A stretch of DNA of 64,000 nt from assembly GCF_000153105.1 (NCBI RefSeq), contig NZ_CH672376.1, positions 1,406,838 through 1,470,837 of the forward strand, in the 5' to 3' direction. The stretch comes from Blastopirellula marina DSM 3645 (GTDB taxonomy: Bacteria > Planctomycetota > Planctomycetia > Pirellulales > Pirellulaceae). A model generated the notes under the pieces. It saw only the letters and a list, made by a program, of their open reading frames with translations. It was not told the DNA's origin and ran no database searches. Both the position numbers and the translations under genes were made by a program. This document shows positions 46,459-55,197 of this stretch, piece by piece (the stretch's first letter is position 1; each line of letters begins with the position of its first letter).

Positions 46459-48036
46459 ATGATTCAATTCCTTGCTATTTCGACGCGACATTCTGGAGAA
46501 ACCGGTTGCCGCCAAACTTTCCCGCGTCGTTCACTACACCGAATTACTGCACTCGTCTTCGCGGGCTTTGCAGCGCTCGTTGCACAAACTCTTTTTACTA
46601 CATCACTTAATGCCGAGTCATCCGATCGTCCGAATATCGTTTTAATCATGACCGACGATCAGGGTTACGGCCCGGTTGGTCGTCATGGGCACCCTTGGAT
46701 TCAGACGCCGCACATGGATCAGCTGTACGACACGAGCGTCCGTTTCTCACGGATGTTGGTCGCTCCGACTTGTGCGCCCACGCGTTCGGCCCTGATGACC
46801 GGTCGCCATCCGATGCGTAACGGCGTGACCCATACGATCTTGGAGCGAGAGCGAATGACGCTTGATGCGGTCACGTTGCCCCAGGCGTTAAAGAAGGTCG
46901 GCTATACCAGCGGCATCTTCGGAAAATGGCATCTGGGTGACGAAGACGAATACCAGCCAAATCATCGCGGATTTGACGAGACGTTCATCCATGGCGCCGG
47001 CGGCATTGGTCAGGCCTACGATTGCAGTTGCGCCGACGCGCCAGGCAACAAGTACTTTGATCCGGCGATCCGTCACAACGGCAAGTTCGTCAAAACCGAA
47101 GGCTTTTGCACGGATCTCTTTTTTACCGCTGCGCTCGGTTGGATCCAGGAAAAGAAAGAGGCCGACGATCCTTTCTTCGCCTACATCGTGACCAACGCGC
47201 CGCACGGACCGTTTCTGGCTCCCGACGCGGATAAGAAGCGGTTTCTAGAAATGGGCTTTAGCGAATCCGAGGCCGGTTTCTATGGCATGATCGAAAACAT
47301 CGATGACAACGTCGGCCGGTTGATGGCCAAGTTGGAAGAGTGGAAGTTGCTCGACAATACGGTCGTCATCTTCATGTCGGACAACGGCATGACCGGCGGC
47401 GGATCGGGGCGCTTGGGCAAACCGATCGGCAAGACGGCCGACGGAGAAGTGCTTTATCCCTACAACGCAAAGATGAAAGGCTTGAAAGGATCCAGCGATG
47501 AAGGGGGCGTGCGTGTGCCGTTTTTCGTCCGCTGGGATGGTCACCTCACGCCGAACCGCGACGTTGATACCGTCGCGGCCCATATCGACGTCTTCCCGAC
47601 GATCGCCGCTTTGGCCGGCGCCGAGCTGCCGGCAGGTCAGGTCGAAGGCCGCAGTTTGTTGCCGCTGGCCGAAAACGAAAACGCCGATTGGAAAGATCGT
47701 TACCTCTTCACCCATCAAGGCCGCTGGAAGACCGGCGAAGAACCGAACGACTACCAGTGGAAGCACTTCGCCGTCCGCAACCAAAAGTATCGCCTAGTGG
47801 GCGAAAACGCGCTGTTTGACATGGAAGCGGATCCCAGCCAAAAGACCAACGTAATCGACCAGCATCCCGACGTCGCGCAGGCGATGAAAACCGCCTACGA
47901 CGCATGGTGGAAAGAGACCCGTCCGATGATGGTCAACGAAACGGCGAAAATGTCGCCGACCAAACCGTTCTTTGAAGCGTACTACTCCCAGGAGAAAGGG
48001 GAGGGGATCCCGGCTTGGGTTCCGCCGAAGCTGTAA
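46459..48036 (+). CDS. Secreted arylsulfatase-type sulfatase
   Basis: A 525-residue sulfatase. The signal peptide is long (hydrophobic ALVFAGFAALVAQTLFTTS), then PNIVLIMTDDQGYG with the metal-binding aspartates, the formylglycine motif CAPTRSALMTGRH (Cys105 to be converted by a sulfatase-maturing enzyme), GIFGKWHLG, and IFMSDNGMTGGG with the remaining metal ligands. It hydrolyses sulfate esters, probably from algal polysaccharides as in other marine planctomycetes. GAGGGG about ten bases before the ATG at 46459 supports the start. No maturase or glycosidase is next to it. Confidence 0.93.
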   Translation: MIQFLAISTRHSGETGCRQTFPRRSLHRITALVFAGFAALVAQTLFTTSLNAESSDRPNIVLIMTDDQGYGPVGRHGHPWIQTPHMDQLYDTSVRFSRMLVAPTCAPTRSALMTGRHPMRNGVTHTILERERMTLDAVTLPQALKKVGYTSGIFGKWHLGDEDEYQPNHRGFDETFIHGAGGIGQAYDCSCADAPGNKYFDPAIRHNGKFVKTEGFCTDLFFTAALGWIQEKKEADDPFFAYIVTNAPHGPFLAPDADKKRFLEMGFSESEAGFYGMIENIDDNVGRLMAKLEEWKLLDNTVVIFMSDNGMTGGGSGRLGKPIGKTADGEVLYPYNAKMKGLKGSSDEGGVRVPFFVRWDGHLTPNRDVDTVAAHIDVFPTIAALAGAELPAGQVEGRSLLPLAENENADWKDRYLFTHQGRWKTGEEPNDYQWKHFAVRNQKYRLVGENALFDMEADPSQKTNVIDQHPDVAQAMKTAYDAWWKETRPMMVNETAKMSPTKPFFEAYYSQEKGEGIPAWVPPKL

Positions 48037-48198
48037 TAGCGGCGGACTGGCGTTTTGAGATGCACCGAAATTTGACAAACGGGTGTACATCTCGTTCGTG
48101 TTGGTAACGCGAACCGTGATCGACGGTCGCGTTGGCACAGTTCGATTTACTTCCGAACGGATCGCATTTCGTGGTGCGTTCCGAGTCGTGCTGTGAGA

Positions 48199-48474
48199 CT
48201 ATTCTTCCGGCGGCAATTCGTCCGTGAGCTCCATCAAATCGCCATAGATATCTGGCGACTGCCGGTTCCAATCGCCCGGATAGGCTTCCCCGTGCGTGAC
48301 AACTCCCAGCAGCTCAGGCCCGGAATATCCCGTGAAAGAGATCCCTGACTTTTCGGCGCCCCAGAGTGAGCCTCGTTGCGTTGGTTCAAGCCAGAGGTGA
48401 TATCCCCTTGATCGAAGTAAGATCAGGCAAGGATCGCTCGTATTGCCAGCGGCGGAGATTCCAGAGTTGCTCAT
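48199..48474 (-). CDS. Small hypothetical protein
   Basis: A 91-residue soluble protein with GSLWGAEKSGISFTGYSGPE as its most distinctive part and an acidic end (LTDELPPEE). No clear ribosome binding site. It lies 46 bases downstream of the LRR-like gene on the same strand. Existence is moderately supported by residue composition. Confidence 0.5.
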   Translation of the reverse strand: MSNSGISAAGNTSDPCLILLRSRGYHLWLEPTQRGSLWGAEKSGISFTGYSGPELLGVVTHGEAYPGDWNRQSPDIYGDLMELTDELPPEE

Positions 48475-48520
48475 GCCAAATCGTTCGCGCTTTTTGGCAT
48501 TAAACTCACCCTGTTTAACG

Positions 48521-49768
48521 CTAGAAATTTTCCACCTCTTGCCCGGTCGAAGACATCAGCGTGATTTTGCACTTTGGCAGCGCGTCTTTTAGACGCTGGG
48601 CGGCTTTCTTGGTGACATTGGGCCCCAGCGTGACCTGCCGTAGCGTTTTGAGGTTCGCTAGGATCGCGATCGCTTCGTCTGTCACCGTGTCCCCTTCGAT
48701 CGTTAGCTGCTCTAGCTTGGTCAGCTTGTCCAAGCCGGCGAGCGTCGCATCGGAAAAGCCTTCGCCGATGCTGAGTGACACTAGCTGGGTCGCGGTGTCG
48801 ATCGCGGTGAAGTCTTCGACGCCGCGTACTTTCAATAACGAAAGTTGCGTCAGCTTCGTCAGTCCGTCCAGCGCCGGCCACGTGTCCAAAGGCGGATCGA
48901 CTTTCATCAGGCCGATATCTAATGATTCCAGTGACTTGATCGCCGTCAGCTCTTGAACGAACTCAGGCGAAACGCGGACGCCGTCAAACGAGCGTAACTC
49001 GCCGAAATCGATTTCGATGTGCTTTAGATTCGACAATTCTCGCAGCGCCGGCGCAGCGCCAGCCGGCGTTTTGGAAGAGGTGATCCGGAGCGTTTCGAGT
49101 TGAGCAAGTTTGCCGAGGGCCTGCCAACCAGCGGCGCTGGGCCAGCGGACCTGGTAAAGGAAGAGATCGCGGAGCGACTGGATCTTGGCGATCGCGGCGA
49201 CCAGCTCAGGCGTCATCTCGGCGTCAATCAGCGTCAGCTCACTCAGACTGGCGCAGTCGGCCATCGGCGCCAATTTTTCGGCTTCCGTTTCTCCGCCGAC
49301 CAGCGTCAGATGCTTTAATTGGCGAGCGCGGGCGAGAACCGCATAGCCTTTCGGCGTTAGGGTAGTGCTGTCGAGATCGAGTTCTTCGATCGACGAAGCG
49401 CCGATCGCGACTGCGTCGTCGTCGCTGATTCCTTGGCCATAGGCGTTCATGCAGACCGGCGAGTCAAATCGAATGACTCGTCCGACCAGCCCAGGCGCTG
49501 GTTGGTTCAGGAACAGGGTGACTTCTTCCAGTTCGGCGAAGGCGTTTTCGCCAAAGAGGCCATCCGCCCAACCAGGCGCCGGCTGCTCGTCTTCCTCCTC
49601 CGTTTCTGTCGTCAAAGTCACGGCTCCACCGTTGGCCGCCAGTTCGCTTTGCAGACTGGCGAAGCGAGCCGAACGGATGCGATAATAGCCGACATAGGCG
49701 AGCAAAACCGCGACAACGGTCACTGCCAGCATCAGGGCCAGCAGCGAGAAGCGGAAGAAACGTTTCAT
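48521..49768 (-). CDS. Membrane-anchored leucine-rich-repeat-like protein
   Basis: A 415-residue protein with one N-terminal hydrophobic helix (LLALMLAVTVVAVLLAYVGYY), an acidic linker, then about ten irregular leucine-rich repeats of 22-25 residues (LKHLTLVGGETEAEKLA; LETLRITSSKTPAGAAPAL; LEQLTIEGDTVTDEAIAIL), similar to the RI/GALA-type repeats abundant in planctomycetes. The repeat surface usually binds proteins. The ATG at 49768 is used rather than a TTG two codons upstream. Confidence 0.82.
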   Translation of the reverse strand: MKRFFRFSLLALMLAVTVVAVLLAYVGYYRIRSARFASLQSELAANGGAVTLTTETEEEDEQPAPGWADGLFGENAFAELEEVTLFLNQPAPGLVGRVIRFDSPVCMNAYGQGISDDDAVAIGASSIEELDLDSTTLTPKGYAVLARARQLKHLTLVGGETEAEKLAPMADCASLSELTLIDAEMTPELVAAIAKIQSLRDLFLYQVRWPSAAGWQALGKLAQLETLRITSSKTPAGAAPALRELSNLKHIEIDFGELRSFDGVRVSPEFVQELTAIKSLESLDIGLMKVDPPLDTWPALDGLTKLTQLSLLKVRGVEDFTAIDTATQLVSLSIGEGFSDATLAGLDKLTKLEQLTIEGDTVTDEAIAILANLKTLRQVTLGPNVTKKAAQRLKDALPKCKITLMSSTGQEVENF

Positions 49769-49869
49769 GGTCAACGTGCGTCGCTAAAAAGAGAGGGGCG
49801 AAGAGATACGCCGATTGTACCGACCCCAGTCGGTGGTTGCGAATGCTAATGAAAATTGGGCTGAAATCA

Positions 49870-49901
49870 CAAAAAAAGCCGCCGAGGTTATCTCGACGGC
49901 T
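49870..49901 (-). terminator. Rho-independent terminator of cysS
   Basis: A 10-bp stem (49877-49886 with 49892-49901, one wobble), five-base loop, then seven T on the minus strand, 25 bases after the cysS stop. Confidence 0.85.
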
Positions 49902-49925
49902 AGGGACAGAGCAGGGGACGCGGAG

Positions 49926-51449
49926 CTAACCCAATCGCCAGGTCGCGCCTTCTTTGCGATCTTCGAGGGTGACGCCCATCGCGGTCAGACGATCGCGAAT
50001 GACGTCGCTCATCTCAAAGTCTTTCTTTTGGCGAGCCGACGCGCGAACGTCGATCAACAATTGCATCAGCTGGCCGACCAGTTCGCTGTCGCCGCTGGAA
50101 GATTTCTCTGGCGCCGTCACAAAAATACCCAGGATGCCGGTCAGTTCACGCAAGACCGAGAACGCCTTTTTGATGTTGGTCAAATCGGCCGACTTGTCTC
50201 CTTCCAACTTTTGCTGATCGATCGTCTTGTTGATCAAGCGAGCCATCTCGAACAGTTCGCTTACCGCGCCGCCGGTGTTGAAATCGTCGTCCATCTTTTC
50301 GAGATAGGCGTCTCGATGCTTGGCGATTGCGACCAGCAGTTCCGATTTCTTCGGCTCAAAGTCTCCCTCTTTCCGCGTCTTGGCGGCCGGCAGGTCGAAA
50401 AAGCTTTCGCCGGTCAGACGTTCGTACCGTTCAAACAAGCGGTAAAAACTGTCGAGTCCGATGCCGGCTTCGGCGATCGCTTCTTCGCTGAAGAGGATCG
50501 TGCTGCGGTAGTGCGTGCGGAGCAGGAAGAAGCGGATTCGTTCGCCCGATTGACGCTCGATCAACTTGGCTAGACCGCCGGCGCCGCCGGATCGGCTCAT
50601 CTTGCCGCCGGCTTCGGCGGCGCCTTCCCGTTCGGCGCGACCGCCGATCTTGCCGGCCGCGGGATCACTGCGGAGCAGCCCGTTGTGCATCCAATATTTG
50701 ACCATCGGCTTGGCATGGCAGCATTCGCTTTGGGCGATTTCGTTTTCGTGATGGGGGAAGATCAGGTCGAGCCCGCCGCCGTGAATGTCGAAGGTTTCAC
50801 CCAAAATCGCTTTGCTCATCGCCGAACATTCGATATGCCAGCCTGGTCGACCGTCTCCCCAAGGACTTTTCCAGCTGGGCTCGCCGGCTTTCGCTTTTTT
50901 CCAGAGCGCGAAGTCGCCCGGCGAGCGTTTGCGTGAAGCGGCCTCGCCCCCTTCGCCTTGCATTGCTTCGACGGTTCGATTGGTCAGTTTGCCATACTCG
51001 GGGTCTTTGGTGACCTCAAAGTAAACGTCTCCTTCCGACGCGTAGGCGAACCCTTTTTCGATCAGCTCGGCGACCATCGCGATGATGCCGTCCATCGTCT
51101 CGGTCGCTTTCGGCATCTGATCGATCTGATCAACGCCCAATGCGGCAAGGTTGTGCAGATAGTCGGCGATGTTCTCGTTGGCGACTTCTTCCATGCTGAT
51201 GCCGCGCTCGGTCGCCTTTTTGATCAGCTTGTCGTCGACGTCGGTAATGTTGACGACCAGGTTGACTTCATAACCAGAGTAGACGAGATAGCGTTTGACG
51301 GTATCAAAAATGACCGGGCCCACCATGTGACCGATATGCGCCTCGGCGTAGACCGTGGGACCGCAGAGATAGATCCCTACCTTGCCCGGCGTCACCGTTT
51401 GAAACTCTTCCTTGGTTTTCGACAACGTGTTGTAAACGCGAATGGTCAT
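49926..51449 (-). CDS. cysS: Cysteinyl-tRNA synthetase
   Basis: A 507-residue class I synthetase. Zinc ligand Cys29 (YLCGPTVY), HIGH at 38-41, the ECSAMS cysteine and [12 protein letters not shown] ligands are all there. Two oddities: the KMSKS loop reads KMSRS (Lys283-Ser287), and the peptide just before it is extended by a Gly/Ala/Arg-rich insertion of about 20 residues ([20 protein letters not shown]); in most CysRS the loop follows the MHNG motif within about ten residues. The C-terminal helical domain is complete. It follows ispF on the same strand, separated by a long palindrome. Confidence 0.93.
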   Translation of the reverse strand: MTIRVYNTLSKTKEEFQTVTPGKVGIYLCGPTVYAEAHIGHMVGPVIFDTVKRYLVYSGYEVNLVVNITDVDDKLIKKATERGISMEEVANENIADYLHNLAALGVDQIDQMPKATETMDGIIAMVAELIEKGFAYASEGDVYFEVTKDPEYGKLTNRTVEAMQGEGGEAASRKRSPGDFALWKKAKAGEPSWKSPWGDGRPGWHIECSAMSKAILGETFDIHGGGLDLIFPHHENEIAQSECCHAKPMVKYWMHNGLLRSDPAAGKIGGRAEREGAAEAGGKMSRSGGAGGLAKLIERQSGERIRFFLLRTHYRSTILFSEEAIAEAGIGLDSFYRLFERYERLTGESFFDLPAAKTRKEGDFEPKKSELLVAIAKHRDAYLEKMDDDFNTGGAVSELFEMARLINKTIDQQKLEGDKSADLTNIKKAFSVLRELTGILGIFVTAPEKSSSGDSELVGQLMQLLIDVRASARQKKDFEMSDVIRDRLTAMGVTLEDRKEGATWRLG

Positions 51450-51520
51450 GGCTTTTTGGATTAAGAATGGAACACGGATGGCACGGTGAGCACGGTGCAG
51501 AATGTGCGTGCGGTGATTGA

Positions 51521-51571
51521 AATGAGGTCAGGTCTCATTTTTTGTCGCAAAACATGAGACCTGACCCCATT
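51521..51571. repeat. REP-like palindrome
   Basis: An 18-bp near-perfect inverted repeat, AATGAGGTCAGGTCTCAT and ATGAGACCTGACCCCATT (51521-51538 with 51554-51571, one mismatch, 15-base loop). There is no T-run, so it is unlikely to be a simple terminator. Sequence of this ATGAGACCTGACC type resembles REP/BIME-like elements tied to REP-associated transposases, from memory; not verified. It lies between ispF and cysS. Confidence 0.75.
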
Positions 51572-51581
51572 TAAATCTTGT

Positions 51582-52070
51582 TCATATAAACTCGTCAATT
51601 TTCTCGAGCAGTACGACGCATTCGGCTTGGATGGCTTCGCGGCGACCGACCAGGCCGACTTGTTCGCCGGTTTTGGCTTTGATGCCGACTTGGGCTGGTT
51701 CGATCGTCAGGATATTCGCCAGAGCCGTGCGCATCGCCTCTTTGTAAGGCGAAAGTTTGGGCTCTTGGGCGAAAATGACGGTGTCGATATTGATAATTCG
51801 CCAGCCCTCTTCGTTCACCTTGTGGTAGGCGAAGCGGAGAAAGTCGGCTGAATCACGACCGCGGTTTTCGGCCGCACTATTGGGGAACCACTCGCCGATA
51901 TCGGGCAAATTGGCGGCGCCCAGTAACGCGTCGGTAATCGCATGCATCAAAACGTCAGCGTCGCTGTGCCCGACCAGGTGTTGGTCGTGCAGAATATCGA
52001 CCCCTCCCAGGCGAAGCGGACCGCCCTCGGCGAGCCGGTGCGTGTCGTGTCCTAAACCGATGCGGATCAT
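51582..52070 (-). CDS. ispF: 2-C-methyl-D-erythritol 2,4-cyclodiphosphate synthase
   Basis: A 162-residue trimeric enzyme of the MEP isoprenoid pathway, forming the cyclodiphosphate from CDP-ME-phosphate. Zinc ligands Asp9, His11 (GHDTHR) and His43 are intact, as is VGHSDADVLMHAITDAL. The C-terminal GIKAKTGEQVGLVGRREAIQA also matches. Normal length. It is divergent from the ABC transporter genes. Confidence 0.95.
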   Translation of the reverse strand: MIRIGLGHDTHRLAEGGPLRLGGVDILHDQHLVGHSDADVLMHAITDALLGAANLPDIGEWFPNSAAENRGRDSADFLRFAYHKVNEEGWRIINIDTVIFAQEPKLSPYKEAMRTALANILTIEPAQVGIKAKTGEQVGLVGRREAIQAECVVLLEKIDEFI

Positions 52071-52267
52071 GACCAGTTGCTGGGGTTGGGGTGGTAACTA
52101 TAAAAACCGACAGAGTTTACGCACCTTGCGTGAACTCCCAGTGGCGGGCGATTATAGCCCACTTGGCGAAAACCGACAACGCGAACGAGTGACTCCGACG
52201 AAGCAGCGTTTCCCGCACCGGCTGAACCTGCACTTCCTTCATGACCCGTCAGGGTTACAATCGAATT

Positions 52268-53278
52268 ATGCCCCCAATTATCGAAATTCAGCGACTGACG
52301 AAGACGTACGAGGTTTACCAGAAAAAAGAGGGGCTGCTGGCCTCGGTTCAGGGGCTGTTTCGCCGCGACTATAAGACAGTCGAAGCGGTTCGCGGCATTG
52401 ATCTGACCGTCGATCAGGGCGAATTTGTCGCATTTCTCGGCCCCAATGGCGCCGGAAAAACGACCACGCTCAAGCTCCTCTCTGGGGTCATTAACCCCAC
52501 CAGCGGCAACGCGACCGTCATGGGTTATGTCCCCTGGAAGCGCGAAAATGGGTATCGTCGCCGTTTCGCGCTGGTGATGGGGCAAAAGAATCAGCTGTGG
52601 TGGGACCTGCCGGCTCAAGACAGCTTCCGGCTCCACCAGAAGATCTATCGCGTTGACGCCAACGAGTTTCAACGGACTCAGGACGAACTGACCGATCTGT
52701 TGGATGTCCGCCGTTTGCTCAATCAGCCGGTCCGCAACTTGTCGCTGGGCGAACGGATGAAGATGGAGCTGATCGCGGCGCTGTTGCATTCGCCGGAAGT
52801 GCTGTTTCTGGACGAACCGACGATCGGGCTTGATGTCGTCGCTCAGCACAACATTCAAAAGTTCCTGAAGCATTATCAGGCCGAGCGGAAGATCACGGTG
52901 CTGCTGACCAGTCACTACATGAAAGATATCGCCGCGCTCTGTCAGCGCGTTGTGGTGATCGCCGGGGGCGAAATTATCTATGACGGTTCGCTCTCCGGAA
53001 TCATTGATCGTTTTGGCGGGCACAAAATTGTCACGCTGCAGTTTGAACAGGAAGCCGTGCCTGGCGATCTATCGCGGTTTGGCGATGTGATTGAGATTCA
53101 GCATCCCCGGGCCAAGATTCGGGTCGATCGCAATGCGGTCGGCCGCGTACTCGGTTCGATCCTGGATCAGTATGAGTTGGCCGACGTCAGCGTCGAAGAT
53201 CCGCCGCTCGAAGAAGTGATCGCCGAGGTCTTCTCGTTGTCCAAAGGGCAATCGCCCGAACCGGCCGCTATCCACTAA
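52268..53278 (+). CDS. ABC-2 type transporter ATP-binding protein
   Basis: A 336-residue ATPase: Walker [12 protein letters not shown], signature NLSLGERMK (a known variant of LSGGQ in this subgroup), Walker [12 protein letters not shown], and switch His in [10 protein letters not shown]. An extended C-terminal domain of about 90 residues follows. It should power the two permeases encoded directly downstream (24 bases to the first). The ATG at 52268 is likely; an upstream ATG at 52241 is possible and neither has a strong ribosome binding site. The substrate is unknown. Confidence 0.9.
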   Translation: MPPIIEIQRLTKTYEVYQKKEGLLASVQGLFRRDYKTVEAVRGIDLTVDQGEFVAFLGPNGAGKTTTLKLLSGVINPTSGNATVMGYVPWKRENGYRRRFALVMGQKNQLWWDLPAQDSFRLHQKIYRVDANEFQRTQDELTDLLDVRRLLNQPVRNLSLGERMKMELIAALLHSPEVLFLDEPTIGLDVVAQHNIQKFLKHYQAERKITVLLTSHYMKDIAALCQRVVVIAGGEIIYDGSLSGIIDRFGGHKIVTLQFEQEAVPGDLSRFGDVIEIQHPRAKIRVDRNAVGRVLGSILDQYELADVSVEDPPLEEVIAEVFSLSKGQSPEPAAIH

Positions 53279-53302
53279 GCATCGCAGCGAAGGACCTACG
53301 TC

Positions 53303-54159
53303 ATGACCGAATTGGCGGCCCGCGCTTCGACCTGGTGGGCAATATTTAAGATCAACTTTCACGAGAAGCTCGTCTATCGCGGCGACTTCATGCTCGGCAC
53401 GCTGATGCGCTTTTTGCCGATCGTGACGCAAGTCTTTTTGTGGTACGCCGTGTTTGACTCGATTCGGGCGAACAGCGGAAGTGACGCCGGCAACGCCAAA
53501 ATCGCCGGCTACACTTATGACAACATCGTCGCCTATTACCTGCTCTCGACGGTCAGCCGCGCCTTCTCCAGCATGCCGGGTCTGGCCTCGGGGATTGCAT
53601 TGCAGATCCGCGAAGGGAGATCAAGAAGTATCTGATCCAGCCGTTGGATTTGATTTCGTTCATGTTTCTCAATCGCTTGGCGCACAAGCTGACCTACTAC
53701 ATTGTCGCCGCGCTGCCGTTCGCACTGGTCTTTTGGCTCTGCCGCGACTTTTTTGGAGGCTGGCCGGACTCTACAACGCTGCTGGCGTTCTTTGCGTCTC
53801 TATTGATGAGTTTTGCCCTCGGCTTTTTCATGGAAGCGACGATCGGCATGATCGGCTTTTGGTTTTTGGAAGTCAGTTCACTGCTGTTCGTGTATATGCT
53901 GTTCAACTTTTTCCTCTCGGGACATATGTTTCCGCTCGACATGCTCGACAGCGTCGGCGGCCCGTGGGGAACGATCGTGCGGGTCTTGCCGCTGATGTAT
54001 CTCGCTTATTTTCCCGCGGCGGTTTTCCTGGGAAAGATCCAAGGAACCGAGTTGGTGATTGGATTGGTCGTGCAGTTGGCCTGGGTGATTTTCTTTTACG
54101 TGACCTGTCGCATGGCGCTGCATTACGGCGTCAAACGCTATAGCGGATACGGGGGTTAA
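53303..54159 (+). pseudogene. ABC-2 permease, broken by a single-base deletion
   Basis: The gene starts normally at 53303 (MTELAARASTWWAIF...), with GGDFMLGTLMRF-like text and membrane helices. After GLASGIALQIREG the frame goes to a stop at 53635, while the continuation (YLIQPLDLISFMFLNRLAHK...) is in the +1 frame to 54159. Adding one G to GGG at 53615-53617 restores REGEIKKYLIQPLDLIS, a typical ABC-2 permease sequence, about 286 residues in all. So one base is missing: a real mutation, a programmed slip at a G-run, or a sequencing error. The rest of the protein shows no further damage. The partner permease at 54161 is intact. Confidence 0.85.
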
Positions 54160-54160
54160 G

Positions 54161-55018
54161 ATGTCTTCGGATCGCGCGGCGTATTGGCCGGTCTTTTTCA
54201 CATTTGTGCGGAACAGTTTGATCCGCGACTTGAGCTATCGCAGCAATTTCGTCATTGAATGCGCTTCGAGCTTGTCGTGGGTGTTGATGAACCTGGGGTT
54301 TTATCTGCTGATCTTCACCTTTACGGCCGAGATCGGCGACGGCACCGGCTGGAAGAAGTACGAGTTCTTCGTCTTTTTGGCGACGACGCTGTTCATCAAC
54401 AGTTTGATGCAGACCTTCTTTATGCCGAACGCCCAGGAATTTTCAGAGCTCATCCGGACAGGCCGGCTCGACTTTGCGCTGCTCAAGCCGATTGATACGC
54501 AGTTTTTGATTTCGTTCCAGAAGGTGAACTGGCCGTCGATGTCGAACTTTTTGTTCGGCCTAGTCTTGCTCAGCATCTCGCTCTGGAACTTGACCGAGCG
54601 CCCTGACCAGCCGCTGGTGATCACGCCGTACATGGTGATCGCGTATCCCCTGTTTTTGCTCTGCGGCGTCGGCATTCTCTATAGCTTGATGATCGTGTTG
54701 GCGGCGACCAGCATTTGGCTCGGTCGAAACCAATCGCTGTACGATTTCTGGTTCTACATCACCAGCTTTTCCCGCTACCCGATGGAGATCTACCAGGGTG
54801 GAATCGGCGACACGCTGCGGATTATCTTTACGTTCGCGATCCCAATTTTGGTGGTGGTCAACGTACCGGCCCGCATCATGGCCAAGCCGCTGGGGATTTC
54901 GTCGAGCGAAAATGTCATGCTCGCCTGTTTCGCCGTCGTCGCCACCGCCGGCAGTATCCTCGGCTCACGCTGGGTCTTCAAGCGAGCGCTGCTCAGCTAT
55001 CGCAGCGCGTCGTCGTAG
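54161..55018 (+). CDS. ABC-2 family transporter permease
   Basis: A 285-residue membrane protein with about six hydrophobic helices (for example LMNLGFYLLIFTFTAEI, LFGLVLLSISLW, LFLLCGVGILYSLMIVLAAT), of the ABC2_membrane_6 type; family text includes ELIRTGRLDFALLKPID. It starts one base after the upstream permease stop (TAAG ATG), so the three genes form one transport operon with two different permease chains. Substrate unknown. Confidence 0.88.
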   Translation: MSSDRAAYWPVFFTFVRNSLIRDLSYRSNFVIECASSLSWVLMNLGFYLLIFTFTAEIGDGTGWKKYEFFVFLATTLFINSLMQTFFMPNAQEFSELIRTGRLDFALLKPIDTQFLISFQKVNWPSMSNFLFGLVLLSISLWNLTERPDQPLVITPYMVIAYPLFLLCGVGILYSLMIVLAATSIWLGRNQSLYDFWFYITSFSRYPMEIYQGGIGDTLRIIFTFAIPILVVVNVPARIMAKPLGISSSENVMLACFAVVATAGSILGSRWVFKRALLSYRSASS

Positions 55019-55197
55019 CCCGAAACGGTTTTGAAGTTGCGTTATTTCGCCAAACCGCCGAACTACTTGCCGAGAACAAATGCATCCTGCGGCTGCGGCG
55101 CCCCGCTAGCGGAGCTATCGCCGCCAACCGTGGGAATATCGCAACTTCCAAATCGGGCTACCAAGAGATGCGAAATGGCGCGAAGAGAACGAATGCC

